From Verrucomicrobiota bacterium (GTDB lineage: Bacteria > Verrucomicrobiota > Verrucomicrobiia > Opitutales > Opitutaceae): 15,251 bases of DNA. Of this stretch, positions 1-6,814 are shown one piece after another (positions within the stretch are counted from its first letter, which is position 1; every line of letters starts with the position of its first letter). The DNA is taken from positions 1 to 15,251 of the forward strand of contig JAEWBF010000096.1 in assembly GCA_023391285.1 (NCBI GenBank). The letters run 5' to 3'. The translations under genes and the position numbers were made by a program. Below the pieces are notes generated by a model. The model had not been told where the DNA came from and ran no database searches. It saw nothing but the letters and a program-made list of their open reading frames with translations.

Positions 1-318
1 CCGGCTTCCTCGTGGGGGGGGGCCCCCCCCCCCCGCCGCGCCCATCGCATTCTCAAGCCGGCCTTGATCTGGCGACCCCGCCGCTCCCGCTCCACCCAGC
101 ACCAACGCCACCCGGCGGTGGAACCCGACACCCGCCTCGATCCGCCAAGGCCGTCGTCGGGTTTTTCGTTCTCCCATCTCCCACCTCGGCTGCTCGCAAC
201 TTTTCCGCCACGTCCGCGTCTGCCCGTTGACTTGGAAATCCGCCTTCCCCACTGATCGCTTAGCGACCTCCGCGCGCCTCCACTTTCCCCCGTTCACTCG
301 CTCTTACCCGCGCCCACC
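1..318. other. Noncoding leader upstream of the Mo-hydroxylase operon
   Basis: I see no convincing gene here. The open frames are proline/arginine-rich products of C-rich DNA with no recognisable motif. Positions 14-22 are nine G and 23-34 twelve C, forming a G/C palindrome prone to slippage and sequencing error. CCCGAC (124-129) can pair with GTCGGG (156-161) just before five T (162-166), which could be a weak terminator for a gene left of the window, although the 26-nt loop makes this doubtful. The rest (170-318) is a pyrimidine-rich leader with no clear -35/-10 pair. Confidence 0.5.
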
Positions 319-816
319 ATGCCCAAATACAACCTCAACGTAAACGGCCAGACTCGCACCGTCGACGCGCCCGCCGACACCCCGCTCCTCTGGGTGCTTC
401 GCGACAATCTCGAACTCGTTGGCACCAAATACGGCTGCGGCATCGGCCAGTGCGGCGCGTGCACCGTTCACCTCGACGGCGTCCCTAGCCGTTCCTGCCT
501 TACGCCGGTCTCCACCGCAACCGGCATGCAGATCACCACGATCGAGGGTCTCGCCGCCGACGCCGAACACCTTCACCCGTTGCAGGAAGCCTGGTGCGAA
601 CTCGACGTCGCCCAATGCGGCTACTGCCAGGCCGGCCAAATCATGACCGCCGCCGCGCTCCTCAAGCGCAACCCCAACCCTTCCGATTCCGACATCAACG
701 ACGCCATGGCCGGCAATCTCTGCCGCTGCGCCACCTACACCCGCATCCGCCAGGGCATCCAACGCGCCGCCGCTCTCGCCGCCGGCACCGCCAAGAAAGA
801 GGAGGTCGCATCATGA
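319..816 (+). CDS. (2Fe-2S)-binding subunit of a molybdenum hydroxylase (isoquinoline 1-oxidoreductase alpha type)
   Basis: A 165-residue small subunit of the xanthine-oxidase superfamily that carries electrons away from the Mo site. The N-terminal plant-ferredoxin-type domain has C40-x4-C45-x2-C48 and C60 for the first 2Fe-2S cluster. The C-terminal helical domain has C100-x2-C103 and C135-x-C137 for the second. Length matches IorA/CoxS-type subunits (about 150-170 residues) and there is no FAD domain. The ATG at 319 puts the usual short lead before the ferredoxin domain, but no Shine-Dalgarno is visible. Its stop overlaps the next start (ATGA, 813-816), so the two subunits are translationally coupled. 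No FAD subunit or cytochrome gene adjoins, as in the two-subunit IorAB type. The family is certain; the substrate is not (N-heterocycle or aldehyde). Confidence 0.93.
   Translation: MPKYNLNVNGQTRTVDAPADTPLLWVLRDNLELVGTKYGCGIGQCGACTVHLDGVPSRSCLTPVSTATGMQITTIEGLAADAEHLHPLQEAWCELDVAQCGYCQAGQIMTAAALLKRNPNPSDSDINDAMAGNLCRCATYTRIRQGIQRAAALAAGTAKKEEVAS
800..806 (+). promoter_or_regulatory. Strong Shine-Dalgarno for the Mo subunit
   Basis: AGGAGGT lies 6 nt before the ATG at 813. It is a full anti-SD match and fixes the start of the large subunit at 813, inside the end of the preceding gene. Most other genes in the window have no recognisable SD, so this one stands out and may keep the two subunits balanced. 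Confidence 0.8.
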
Positions 817-3062
817 GCACCACGCCTGCCCTTTCCCACGATCTCGATCGCCGCAGCTTCCTAAAAGTTTCCGCCGTCGCCGGCGGCGGCCTCGTGCTCG
901 GCTTCTATCTCAAATCCGCTTCCAACACCTTCGCCGCCGACAAAATCGTCAACGCCTCCACCGAGGTTCCCGCCGGCGACTTCATCCCCGGCGCTTACAT
1001 CCGCATCGCGAAAAACGGCGTCGTCACCCTCATTTCCAAAAACCCCGAGTGCGGCCAGGGCATCAAAACCGCCCTCCCCATGGTCATCGCCGAAGAGCTC
1101 GAGGTGAACTGGAAGGACGTCGTCGTCGAACAAGCCGACTACCTTCCCGCCTATCGCTCCCCGTGGTATGGCGCCGGCGGCTCCACCTCCACGCCCAACC
1201 ACTACGACCTCTTCCGCCGCGCGGGCGCGACCGCGCGCACGATGCTCATCACCGCCGCCGCGCAAACGTGGTCGGTCCCCGAAAGCGAGTGCTTCGCGAA
1301 AGAAACTGCGATTCACCACCGCCCCACCGGCCGCAAACTTTCCTACGGCGAACTCGTCTCCAAAGCCGCCCTCCTCCCCGTCCCCGACGAAAAGTCCGTC
1401 CAGCTCAAGGACCCCAAGGACTACACGTTGATGGGCAAACGCATCTCCGGCGTCGACAACCCCAAGCTCGTCCGCGGCGAAGCCCTCTTCGGCATCGACG
1501 TAAAGCTGCCCGGCATGCTCTACGCCGTTTACGAGAAATGCCCCGTCTTCGGCGGCAAGGTCGTCCGCGCCAATCTCGACCGCATCAAAACCCTCCGCGG
1601 CGTCCGCGACGCCTTCATCATCGAGGGCACCGAAAACCTCACCGGCCTCATGCCCGGCGTCGCCATCGTCGCCGATTCCACCTGGGCCGCCTTGAGCGCC
1701 CGTCAGCAGCTCCGCGTCACCTGGGACGAAGGCAAAACCGCCAACGAAAACTGGTCCGACTTCGTCGCCCAAGCCGAAGAAATCGGCCCGAAATCCGGCG
1801 AGAACAAGCTGCGCGACGACGGCAATGTCGACGCCGCCTTCGCCGACGCCAACAACAAGGTCGTCGAAGCTGCCTACACGTATCCGTTTATCTCACACGC
1901 CAACCTCGAGCCGCAAAACTGCACCGCCTGGTTCAAGGACGGCGGCTTCGAAGTCTGGGCCCCCTCGCAGAATCCCGGCTCCGGTCAGGACCTCATCAGC
2001 AAAACGCTCAACGTCCCCGCCGAAAAAGTCCTCGTCCACGTCACCCGCATGGGCGGCGGTTTCGGCCGCCGGCTCACCAGCGACTTCATGGTGGAAGCCG
2101 CCGCGATCGCGCAACGCGTCGACGCTCCCGTGAAGCTCACCTGGACACGCGAGGACGACCTCCGCCACGACCACTACCGCCCCGGCGGCCTCCACTTCCT
2201 CAAAGGCGCCGTCGATTCGAAGGGCAAGGTCGTCGCTTGGCGCAACCACTTCGTCACCTTCGGCAACACCAAGGATCGCCCCGGCAGCGGCGGCTCACTC
2301 AGTGCCGACGAATTCCCCGGCCGTTGGATTCCCAACTTCCGCGGCGAACAAACCGTCCTCGAAACCGGCGTCCCCATGGGCCCGTGGCGCGCCCCGGGCA
2401 GCTGCGTTTTCTCCTGGGTGATTCATAGCTTCATCGACGAACTCGCCCACGCCGCCAATCGCGATCGCGTCGAGTTCCTCCTCGAACTCCTCGGCGACCG
2501 CGACGTCATGCCGGGCACCGGCGAACGCGGCCAGCCTTACAATGTCGCCCGCATGCGCGGTGTCCTGAAACTCGCCGCCGAAAAAGCGCAATGGGGCAAA
2601 AAGCTTCCCCGCGGCCAAGGTCAGGGCGTCGCTTTCCACTTCAGCCACCGCGGCTATGTCGCCCAAGTCGCCGATGTCACCGTCTCCCAGGACGGCACGC
2701 TCAAAGTCGACAAGGTCGTCTGCGCCATCGACGTCGGCGCCCAGATCATCAACCCGAGCGGCGCCGAAAACCAAGTCGAAGGCTCGATCGTCGACGGTCT
2801 CAGCGCGATGATGTATCAGGATCTGGATATCGTCCGCGGCCGCGTCGTGCAGGGGAACTTCAACGACTACCCGCTCCTCCGCATGCCCGACTCCCCAGCG
2901 GTCATCGAAACGCACTTCCTGCGCACCGACAACCCGACCACCGGCGTCGGCGAACCCGTGATCCCGCCAACGGCTCCCGCGATCGCCAACGCGATCTTCG
3001 CCGCCACCGGCAAACGCGTCCGCGAATTCCCCTTGAGCAAAACCGACCTCAGCTGGTCCTAA
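813..3062 (+). CDS. Molybdopterin-binding subunit of a molybdenum hydroxylase (isoquinoline 1-oxidoreductase beta type), Tat-exported
   Basis: A 749-residue catalytic subunit of the xanthine dehydrogenase/aldehyde oxidase superfamily. It starts with a twin-arginine signal (D12-R13-R14-S-F-L-K18, then a hydrophobic Ala/Gly/Leu stretch to about residue 34), so the enzyme is probably exported folded to the periplasm, presumably with its small subunit. MGGGFGRR at 413-420 is the Mo-cofactor-binding loop typical of IorB-like proteins. GVGEP contains the conserved catalytic glutamate, E714. Length is close to IorB (about 780). The start at 813 is fixed by a strong SD and the ATGA overlap; the frame stays open upstream to 594, but that extension only shadows the small subunit. 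Electrons probably go to a cytochrome or another membrane acceptor not encoded here. Isoquinoline itself is only the family name; the true substrate is unknown. Confidence 0.92.
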   Translation: MSTTPALSHDLDRRSFLKVSAVAGGGLVLGFYLKSASNTFAADKIVNASTEVPAGDFIPGAYIRIAKNGVVTLISKNPECGQGIKTALPMVIAEELEVNWKDVVVEQADYLPAYRSPWYGAGGSTSTPNHYDLFRRAGATARTMLITAAAQTWSVPESECFAKETAIHHRPTGRKLSYGELVSKAALLPVPDEKSVQLKDPKDYTLMGKRISGVDNPKLVRGEALFGIDVKLPGMLYAVYEKCPVFGGKVVRANLDRIKTLRGVRDAFIIEGTENLTGLMPGVAIVADSTWAALSARQQLRVTWDEGKTANENWSDFVAQAEEIGPKSGENKLRDDGNVDAAFADANNKVVEAAYTYPFISHANLEPQNCTAWFKDGGFEVWAPSQNPGSGQDLISKTLNVPAEKVLVHVTRMGGGFGRRLTSDFMVEAAAIAQRVDAPVKLTWTREDDLRHDHYRPGGLHFLKGAVDSKGKVVAWRNHFVTFGNTKDRPGSGGSLSADEFPGRWIPNFRGEQTVLETGVPMGPWRAPGSCVFSWVIHSFIDELAHAANRDRVEFLLELLGDRDVMPGTGERGQPYNVARMRGVLKLAAEKAQWGKKLPRGQGQGVAFHFSHRGYVAQVADVTVSQDGTLKVDKVVCAIDVGAQIINPSGAENQVEGSIVDGLSAMMYQDLDIVRGRVVQGNFNDYPLLRMPDSPAVIETHFLRTDNPTTGVGEPVIPPTAPAIANAIFAATGKRVREFPLSKTDLSWS

Positions 3063-3087
3063 CCCAACTCAAAACGCTTCCCACCAG

Positions 3088-3116
3088 GGGCCGGTCTCAG
3101 ACCGGCCCTTTTCTTT
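3088..3116 (+). terminator. Rho-independent terminator after the Mo-hydroxylase operon
   Basis: GGGCCGGTC (3088-3096), loop TCA, GACCGGCCC (3100-3108), then TTTTCTTT (3109-3116). The nine-base stem is perfect and G/C-rich, and it sits 25 nt past the stop codon at 3062. The stem resembles the REP-like palindromes of the window but lacks the GTAG head, so it may be a REP copy adopted as a terminator. Confidence 0.85.
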
Positions 3117-3117
3117 G

Positions 3118-3143
3118 GTAGGGCGCGTTGTCCCCAACGCGCC
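3118..3143 (+). repeat. REP-like palindrome, GTAG head (copy 1)
   Basis: GTAG (3118-3121) is followed by GGCGCGTTG (3122-3130), loop TCCC, CAACGCGCC (3135-3143), a perfect 9-bp stem. A GTAG or GGAG tetranucleotide 5' of a palindrome is the known hallmark of REP elements moved by RAYT (TnpA-REP) transposases. It directly follows the terminator at 3088-3116. Confidence 0.7.
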
Positions 3144-3221
3144 GTCCCACGCCCCATCCGCCCTCAACCTCGCGCTTTCTTTCTCTCTGGCTTTTGTATC
3201 CGCACCGCCACTCGCCCTCCT

Positions 3222-3689
3222 ATGCCTTCCCGCGACTACCTCCTCCGCCTCATCGAACAAGTCGGCCAGCTCCTCGCCCGCGTCATCGAACAACGCCAAA
3301 ACCACGCCCCACAAGAAGCGCTCCAATCCGTCATGGCCGCGTGCGAACGACTCTTCGGCCTCTCCGCCGTCGAAATTTTTCAACACACGCCCGACCAGCA
3401 CATCCGCATGCTCGCCGACGGCGAACTGCCCGAAACCGCGCGCGACAAAATCCTCATGTATGCCGCGCTCACCGCCGAAGCCGGCCGCTGCTACATCGAA
3501 CTCGGCAACCCGCCTTTCGCCCAGCAATCCTTCCACAACGCCCTCCGCCTCACTCTCCGCGCCCGCCGCGACTACCCCGCCGACCGCTGGCCGTCCTTCG
3601 CCCCCAACATCGAAGACCTCCTCCTCCGCCTCGCCGACACTCCCCTCGACGACGACACCGCCGCGCTCCTCGCCTCCACCCGCAAATAA
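3222..3689 (+). CDS. Small helical protein of unknown function (possibly DUF6483-like)
   Basis: A 155-residue soluble, mostly helical protein. The N-terminus (DYLLRLIEQVGQLLARVIEQ, residues 5-24) is an amphipathic helix resembling the opening of DUF6483 proteins, which typically begin with a similar DY-x2-R-L-I segment. I make that assignment from memory and hold it weakly. Residues about 76-115 (AALTAEAGRCYIELG, then FAQQSFHNALRLTL) look like a single TPR-type helical hairpin. There is no signal peptide or membrane segment. The ATG at 3222 lacks an SD. Third-position C bias matches the flanking genes, so it is probably a genuine gene. It is convergent with the polymerase gene and separated from the upstream operon by a terminator, so it is likely monocistronic. 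Function unknown. Confidence 0.75.
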   Translation: MPSRDYLLRLIEQVGQLLARVIEQRQNHAPQEALQSVMAACERLFGLSAVEIFQHTPDQHIRMLADGELPETARDKILMYAALTAEAGRCYIELGNPPFAQQSFHNALRLTLRARRDYPADRWPSFAPNIEDLLLRLADTPLDDDTAALLASTRK

Positions 3690-3693
3690 TCTT

Positions 3694-3717
3694 GGAGGGC
3701 ACCGCTCCGTCCGCGCC
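3694..3717 (+). repeat. Degenerate REP-like palindrome, GGAG head (copy 2)
   Basis: GGAG (3694-3697) precedes GGCACCG (3698-3704), loop CTCCGT, CCGCGCC (3711-3717). Five of seven stem positions pair. It sits 5 nt past a stop codon, in the space between two convergent genes. It is the weakest member of the family and is called mainly by its head, loop and position. Confidence 0.45.
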
Positions 3718-3790
3718 GTTAATCAAAAACTCCTCTATCCTCTTTTTTGCGCGTTCTGCGCCTCTTTGCGGCTATCCACTCCTACCCGCC
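3718..3790. other. Convergent intergenic spacer
   Basis: A short space between the stop codons of the 155-residue protein and the polymerase. It contains an imperfect run of related units (GCGCGTTCTGCGCCTCTTTG, 3751-3770), but no further hairpin with a T-tract, so the terminators of the two converging genes are not obvious apart from the REP copy at 3694-3717. Confidence 0.4.
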
Positions 3791-6001
3791 TCAAAACAAC
3801 TCCCCCTGCACCGCCGCCGGTTTCTCCTCCTCCTTCTTGATCCCCAGAAACCCGCCATACCGCTCCACCCAATCATCGAGCTTCTCGATGTAATACCCCG
3901 GATCATACGGCGCCGCCAAACGATCATACAACGCCAGCGCCCGCGCCCGCTGCCAGTCGCTCGTTTTTCCCTTCGCTTTCGCCGTCACGTAGTAGCTCAC
4001 GCGATCTCCCATCCGCGGTCGCGGCGTCATCTGCAACGCCACTTCCGCCGACGCCCGCCGCGGCTTCCCGCCTTCCGCCACGAATCGCTCATACGCGTCC
4101 GGATTCTGGTTCAACGTCTCGCTCTTCGCCAACTCCTCCACCGGCACTTCGCCTTTCTTCAGCCGCTCACGATAATCCTCCAACATCGCCACGGGCGACA
4201 CCTCTGATGCCCCCACGAGAAACGTGATCAACTGATCGCTCAGCTTCTTCAAATACGGCTCGATCCCGCGCGATCGCAGCGCGCTCCCGCGCAGCGTCAC
4301 TTCCTCCCCATCGTAGAGCGCGTAGTTCTTCGCCTTGTAGCACCACATCGCCCGATACTTCCCATCGAACTCCAGCTCGATCCCTTCCGGCAAAATCGTC
4401 TCCACCAGCGCGAGCAACTCCTCCGGTTTCTCGTAATAGTGCTCCGACGACAGATAAATCCCGTCCGTGTCCGCCTCGAGAATCGTGCAGCCGTGCTTCG
4501 CAAACTCGTCGATCAACGTCTGCAACAGTTCGCGCCCGCGCCGCGTCACCTCCGCCGCCAACTCGCCGTCGCCAAACCGCGCCCCCGAAAATCCGAGATA
4601 CCCGTAGAACGAATTGATCAGGATCTTGAAGTTCGTCTGCCGCGCCTGCGCCTCGCTCCGCTCCAGCTCCGTCGGCGCCGTCCGCGCCAGCTGCTTGTAT
4701 TTCAACCGATAATCCCGCAGCCGCTTCAGCAGCGGAATAAACACCCCCAGTGTATCCGTCTTCGGATTACGTCCGATGTGCAGCAGCAAACTCGGATACA
4801 GCGACGCCACGTCGAAATGCAGCACGTGGCGAAACACGCCTTCCTGAAAGCTCCGCGTATATCCGCCCTCGAAGGGCTTCACTTCCGGCGGCACCGGACA
4901 CGCATGCCGCGCATGGTAATACTCCTCCAAAAACAGCAGATCGATCTTCGACGTCGCCCCGCGCAGCGTCGCCTCCTGTAACAGCGCCGGAAACGTCCGC
5001 ACCTGCTCGAAATACGTCGGCAGCAGCTGCGCCGCCAGCCCCTCCGTCTCCCGCAAATCGTCGCTCAGATACGCGCAGAACCGCTCTCGATCGCTCACAT
5101 AAACATCCTTGATCCGCGTCCCTTCGATATACGTCCGGGTTAAACTATCTTCTTCCGTGATCCCAAAATACACCGCCGCCTCCTTCAACCCATACGACGT
5201 CATTTCGCGCGTGGTGATGTCGTAGAGCTGCACCAGCAAAAACGTATCCACAATCGCGCGACCCGGCAGATCGCACCGCAAAAAATCGATCCACCGCTCC
5301 GCCACTTTCAACCGGCTGCTCCGAAAACTCGCCTTCTGCCCATATCGCCCCCACGCACACGGCACCTTGAACCTTCGGCACCGCTGACGCAGGTAATCGA
5401 AATCGAATTTGAACACGTTGTGCCCTTCGATCACGTCCGGATCGATCTCTGCCAGCGCCGCGTTGAAATCCTCCAAAAGCTTCTTCTCCGCCGCATCGCT
5501 CATCTCTTCCAGCACGAGCAGCCGGTTCTTCCCTTCCACCCGCAATCCGATCGCCAGCACGCGATCGTCGGGCCGCGCCGGATCGCAAAACCCGTCGTCC
5601 GACGATGCCGTCTCGATGTCCATCTGACACCGCCGCAACTCGTGAAACGCCATGTCGCGATACAGCCGCTCTCGTTGCTGCAGCAGAAACTGACTCTCGA
5701 TCGGCCGGATCGCATCGACGCCCACCCCTTCCGCGCGCGCCGCTTTCGAGAACGCATCGTAAACCTCGAAATCCTCCGCATGCACCAGCCGGTTGAACGG
5801 CCCGTCTCCCGGCAGCGCCTCCACTTGCACCGGCATCGTAGCCGCCACCTCCGGCGTTCCATTCAGCCACGCGAACGGCCGCAGCGTCGCCTCCCGCGTT
5901 TCCCGCGACCCATCCGGCCGCGCCACCGTCGTGTACACGCGCCCCGCCGAATCCACCCAAACCCCGCAAATCGATCCGTCTGCCGGGCTAGGTTCCTTCA
6001 T
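3791..6001 (-). CDS. Family-B DNA polymerase (Pol II-like) with 3'-5' exonuclease and C-terminal clamp-binding motif
   Basis: A 736-residue replicative-fold polymerase, close in size to E. coli Pol II (783). The exonuclease looks intact: Exo I D128-I-E130, Exo II N195-x3-F199-D200, Exo III Y311-x3-D315. The polymerase domain has motif A (D397-V-A-S-L-Y-P-S), motif B (K459-x3-N463-S-x-Y466-G) and motif C (D511-T-D513), so both activities are expected. The last five residues, QGELF, fit the QxxLF beta-clamp-binding motif, as at the C-terminus of Pol II. Likely role: damage-associated or restart synthesis. I chose ATG at 6001; the frame opens two codons earlier at a TTG (6007), with no SD at either. 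A REP-like palindrome lies 11 nt upstream of the start. No LexA-like box was recognised. Confidence 0.93.
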   Translation of the reverse strand: MKEPSPADGSICGVWVDSAGRVYTTVARPDGSRETREATLRPFAWLNGTPEVAATMPVQVEALPGDGPFNRLVHAEDFEVYDAFSKAARAEGVGVDAIRPIESQFLLQQRERLYRDMAFHELRRCQMDIETASSDDGFCDPARPDDRVLAIGLRVEGKNRLLVLEEMSDAAEKKLLEDFNAALAEIDPDVIEGHNVFKFDFDYLRQRCRRFKVPCAWGRYGQKASFRSSRLKVAERWIDFLRCDLPGRAIVDTFLLVQLYDITTREMTSYGLKEAAVYFGITEEDSLTRTYIEGTRIKDVYVSDRERFCAYLSDDLRETEGLAAQLLPTYFEQVRTFPALLQEATLRGATSKIDLLFLEEYYHARHACPVPPEVKPFEGGYTRSFQEGVFRHVLHFDVASLYPSLLLHIGRNPKTDTLGVFIPLLKRLRDYRLKYKQLARTAPTELERSEAQARQTNFKILINSFYGYLGFSGARFGDGELAAEVTRRGRELLQTLIDEFAKHGCTILEADTDGIYLSSEHYYEKPEELLALVETILPEGIELEFDGKYRAMWCYKAKNYALYDGEEVTLRGSALRSRGIEPYLKKLSDQLITFLVGASEVSPVAMLEDYRERLKKGEVPVEELAKSETLNQNPDAYERFVAEGGKPRRASAEVALQMTPRPRMGDRVSYYVTAKAKGKTSDWQRARALALYDRLAAPYDPGYYIEKLDDWVERYGGFLGIKKEEEKPAAVQGELF

Positions 6002-6012
6002 TCGCAAACAAG

Positions 6013-6037
6013 GTAGGTTGCGCGCTCGTCGCGCAAC
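6013..6037 (+). repeat. REP-like palindrome, GTAG head (copy 3), just upstream of the polymerase start
   Basis: GTAG (6013-6016), GTTGCGCG (6017-6024), loop CTCGT, CGCGCAAC (6030-6037); a perfect 8-bp stem. Read along the polymerase mRNA it forms a hairpin ending 11 nt before the start codon, so it makes up most of the visible leader. The membrane-protein gene ends 18 nt further upstream, at 6055. Confidence 0.7.
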
Positions 6038-6054
6038 TCAGCGCACATTCCGCC

Positions 6055-6393
6055 TCAGAACGGCTTCAAATACACCATCACCACCGCAATCACCGCGAGC
6101 ACCAGCGCCACCACCGACAGCGTTCCCACCGCGCCACGCCTGCGATAGCCCATGCCGGCCAGCGCCGACAACCCGAGCCAGCAAAACAGTTTCACGATCA
6201 ACCAACCCGGAAATCCGTAGCCCAGCTTGGCCTGCAACCCGAACCCGCCGATCAGCGCCAGCAAACTCGCCACGCCCGTCACGATCATCACTTTCTTCTT
6301 CGTGATCTCCGGCGCGGCAAACGCGTAAAACGTGTAAGCGGTCAAAACCAGCACCGATACGACGTGAATGATGTAATAGGTTTGGGGGCTCAT
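6055..6393 (-). CDS. Four-helix integral membrane protein, function unknown
   Basis: A 112-residue protein made almost entirely of four hydrophobic segments, at about residues 5-25, 33-52, 61-80 and 88-109, with short basic loops (ITKKK, YRRRG) that suggest inside-positive topology. It ends VYLKPF. I start it at ATG 6393 (MSPQTYYIIH). An in-frame ATG at 6447 would add 18 residues encoded within a pyrimidine-rich repeat and is less likely. The layout, with a W-L-x2-K-L segment opening the third helix, loosely recalls SirB-type four-helix proteins, but I do not claim membership. It lies between the 6S-like RNA and the polymerase, in the same direction, and may be co-transcribed with the latter (53 nt apart). 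Function unknown. Confidence 0.7.
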   Translation of the reverse strand: MSPQTYYIIHVVSVLVLTAYTFYAFAAPEITKKKVMIVTGVASLLALIGGFGLQAKLGYGFPGWLIVKLFCWLGLSALAGMGYRRRGAVGTLSVVALVLAVIAVVMVYLKPF

Positions 6394-6445
6394 GGTGGGA
6401 AGTGGATTGAAGCAGAGCCCCGGCAAAGCCATCCGCCGCAGGCTC

Positions 6446-6558
6446 ATCTTTCTCGTTCGTCTTTATCTTTCTCTTTCGTCAGTTCGAGCGCCGCGCAACT
6501 CACGACGCGTTCGAGAGAAAGATCCAAGAGAAATAAGAAAGAGAAAGAAAATAAAAGA
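6446..6558. repeat. Long pyrimidine/purine inverted repeat (copy 1)
   Basis: The left arm is T/C-rich (6446-6478) and the right arm A/G-rich (6513-6558). The 12-mer TCTTTCTCTTTC (6466-6477) has its exact reverse complement at 6537-6548, and flanking bases also pair (CTTTAT against AAATAAAAG). Between the arms is a G/C-rich centre (6479-6512). The same 12-mer recurs at 9583-9594 and 15175-15186. It sits just past the 3' end of the 6S-like RNA, whose T-rich tail overlaps the right arm, and before the membrane-protein gene. Confidence 0.6.
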
Positions 6559-6739
6559 GACACCCCGCCTGTGCCGTATGCCCAAAGGCTCAGGACCTTT
6601 TTAGGTTAAGGTGGGCGCCTCCTCCGCAGCATCTGCCTTCCGATTTACGGCCTGGCATCTCCCGCGGCGGTTTCAGCTCCCAAGTTTTATCTAAGGCAAA
6701 GAGCAGTTATTGAAAGCACCTCGAACACTGCAGGGTGTC
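6553..6739 (-). ncRNA. ssrS: 6S RNA (SsrS-like), regulator of RNA polymerase
   Basis: 6S RNA mimics an open promoter and holds housekeeping RNA polymerase in stationary phase. On the minus strand GACACCC (6739-6733) pairs with GGGTGTC (6565-6559), enclosing about 180 nt, the size of E. coli 6S (184). Inside the 5' stem is TGTTCG (6726-6721), matching the conserved 6S segment. The apical arm folds as GGG...CCGC (from about 6680) with GCGG...CCC, ending in GCC-A-GG-CCG-TAAAT-CGG-AA-GGC (about 6658-6635). The 3' side of the central bubble is unpaired apart from a small ACCT/AGGT hairpin, as in known 6S RNAs. A T-rich tail (TCTTTTATTTT) follows the closing stem. A promoter ends 7 nt upstream. No competing open frame is convincing. 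Called from structure and motifs without a covariance model. Confidence 0.75.
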
Positions 6740-6746
6740 GGCCGTG

Positions 6747-6774
6747 AAGGTAGGTGCTCACCCTCATCCGTCAA
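6747..6774 (-). promoter_or_regulatory. Putative sigma70-type promoter of the 6S-like RNA
   Basis: On the minus strand: TTGACG (-35, 6774-6769), 16-nt spacer, TACCTT (-10, 6752-6747), then 7 nt to the G at 6739 that opens the closing stem. The -35 matches the consensus at 5 of 6 positions, the -10 at only 3 of 6. It begins 41 nt past the stop of the DUF2017-like gene. The fit with the predicted RNA start is the main support. Confidence 0.5.
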
Positions 6775-6814
6775 GCGACGCAGCCGTGCAATTCCGCGTC
6801 TCTTTTCCAACCGC

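Noticed and set aside
594..812. A 73-residue N-terminal extension of the Mo subunit
   Set aside because: Arg/His/Pro-rich shadow of the ferredoxin-like gene; the AGGAGGT and Tat signal fix the start at 813.
861..1772. A 303-residue minus-strand open frame opposite the Mo subunit
   Set aside because: Gly/Ala/Asp/Val-rich antisense product typical of NNC-biased genes; no motif.
1049..2428. A 459-residue open frame inside the Mo subunit
   Set aside because: An arginine/proline-rich frame-shifted reading of C-biased codons with no domain; the overlapping frame has a clear enzyme.
3128..4207. A 359-residue plus-strand frame over the small protein and the polymerase 3' end
   Set aside because: Runs through a REP element and antisense to the polymerase; composition is Arg/Pro/His only.
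5145..5969. A 274-residue minus-strand frame within the polymerase
   Set aside because: Frame-shifted shadow of the exonuclease-encoding part, which is intact in the correct frame.
6002..6007. TTG start two codons upstream of the polymerase ATG
   Set aside because: No SD supports it, and the ATG at 6001 is the commoner codon; the difference is two residues.
6394..6447. An 18-residue N-terminal extension of the membrane protein
   Set aside because: It is encoded within repeat-derived pyrimidine-rich DNA, and the first helix starts right after the internal ATG at 6393.
6600..6740. tRNA, tmRNA or SRP RNA in the noncoding region
   Set aside because: No cloverleaf, no CCA end and no tmRNA tag; CGGAAGGCAG superficially recalls the SRP tetraloop region, but the overall pairing and length fit 6S RNA better.
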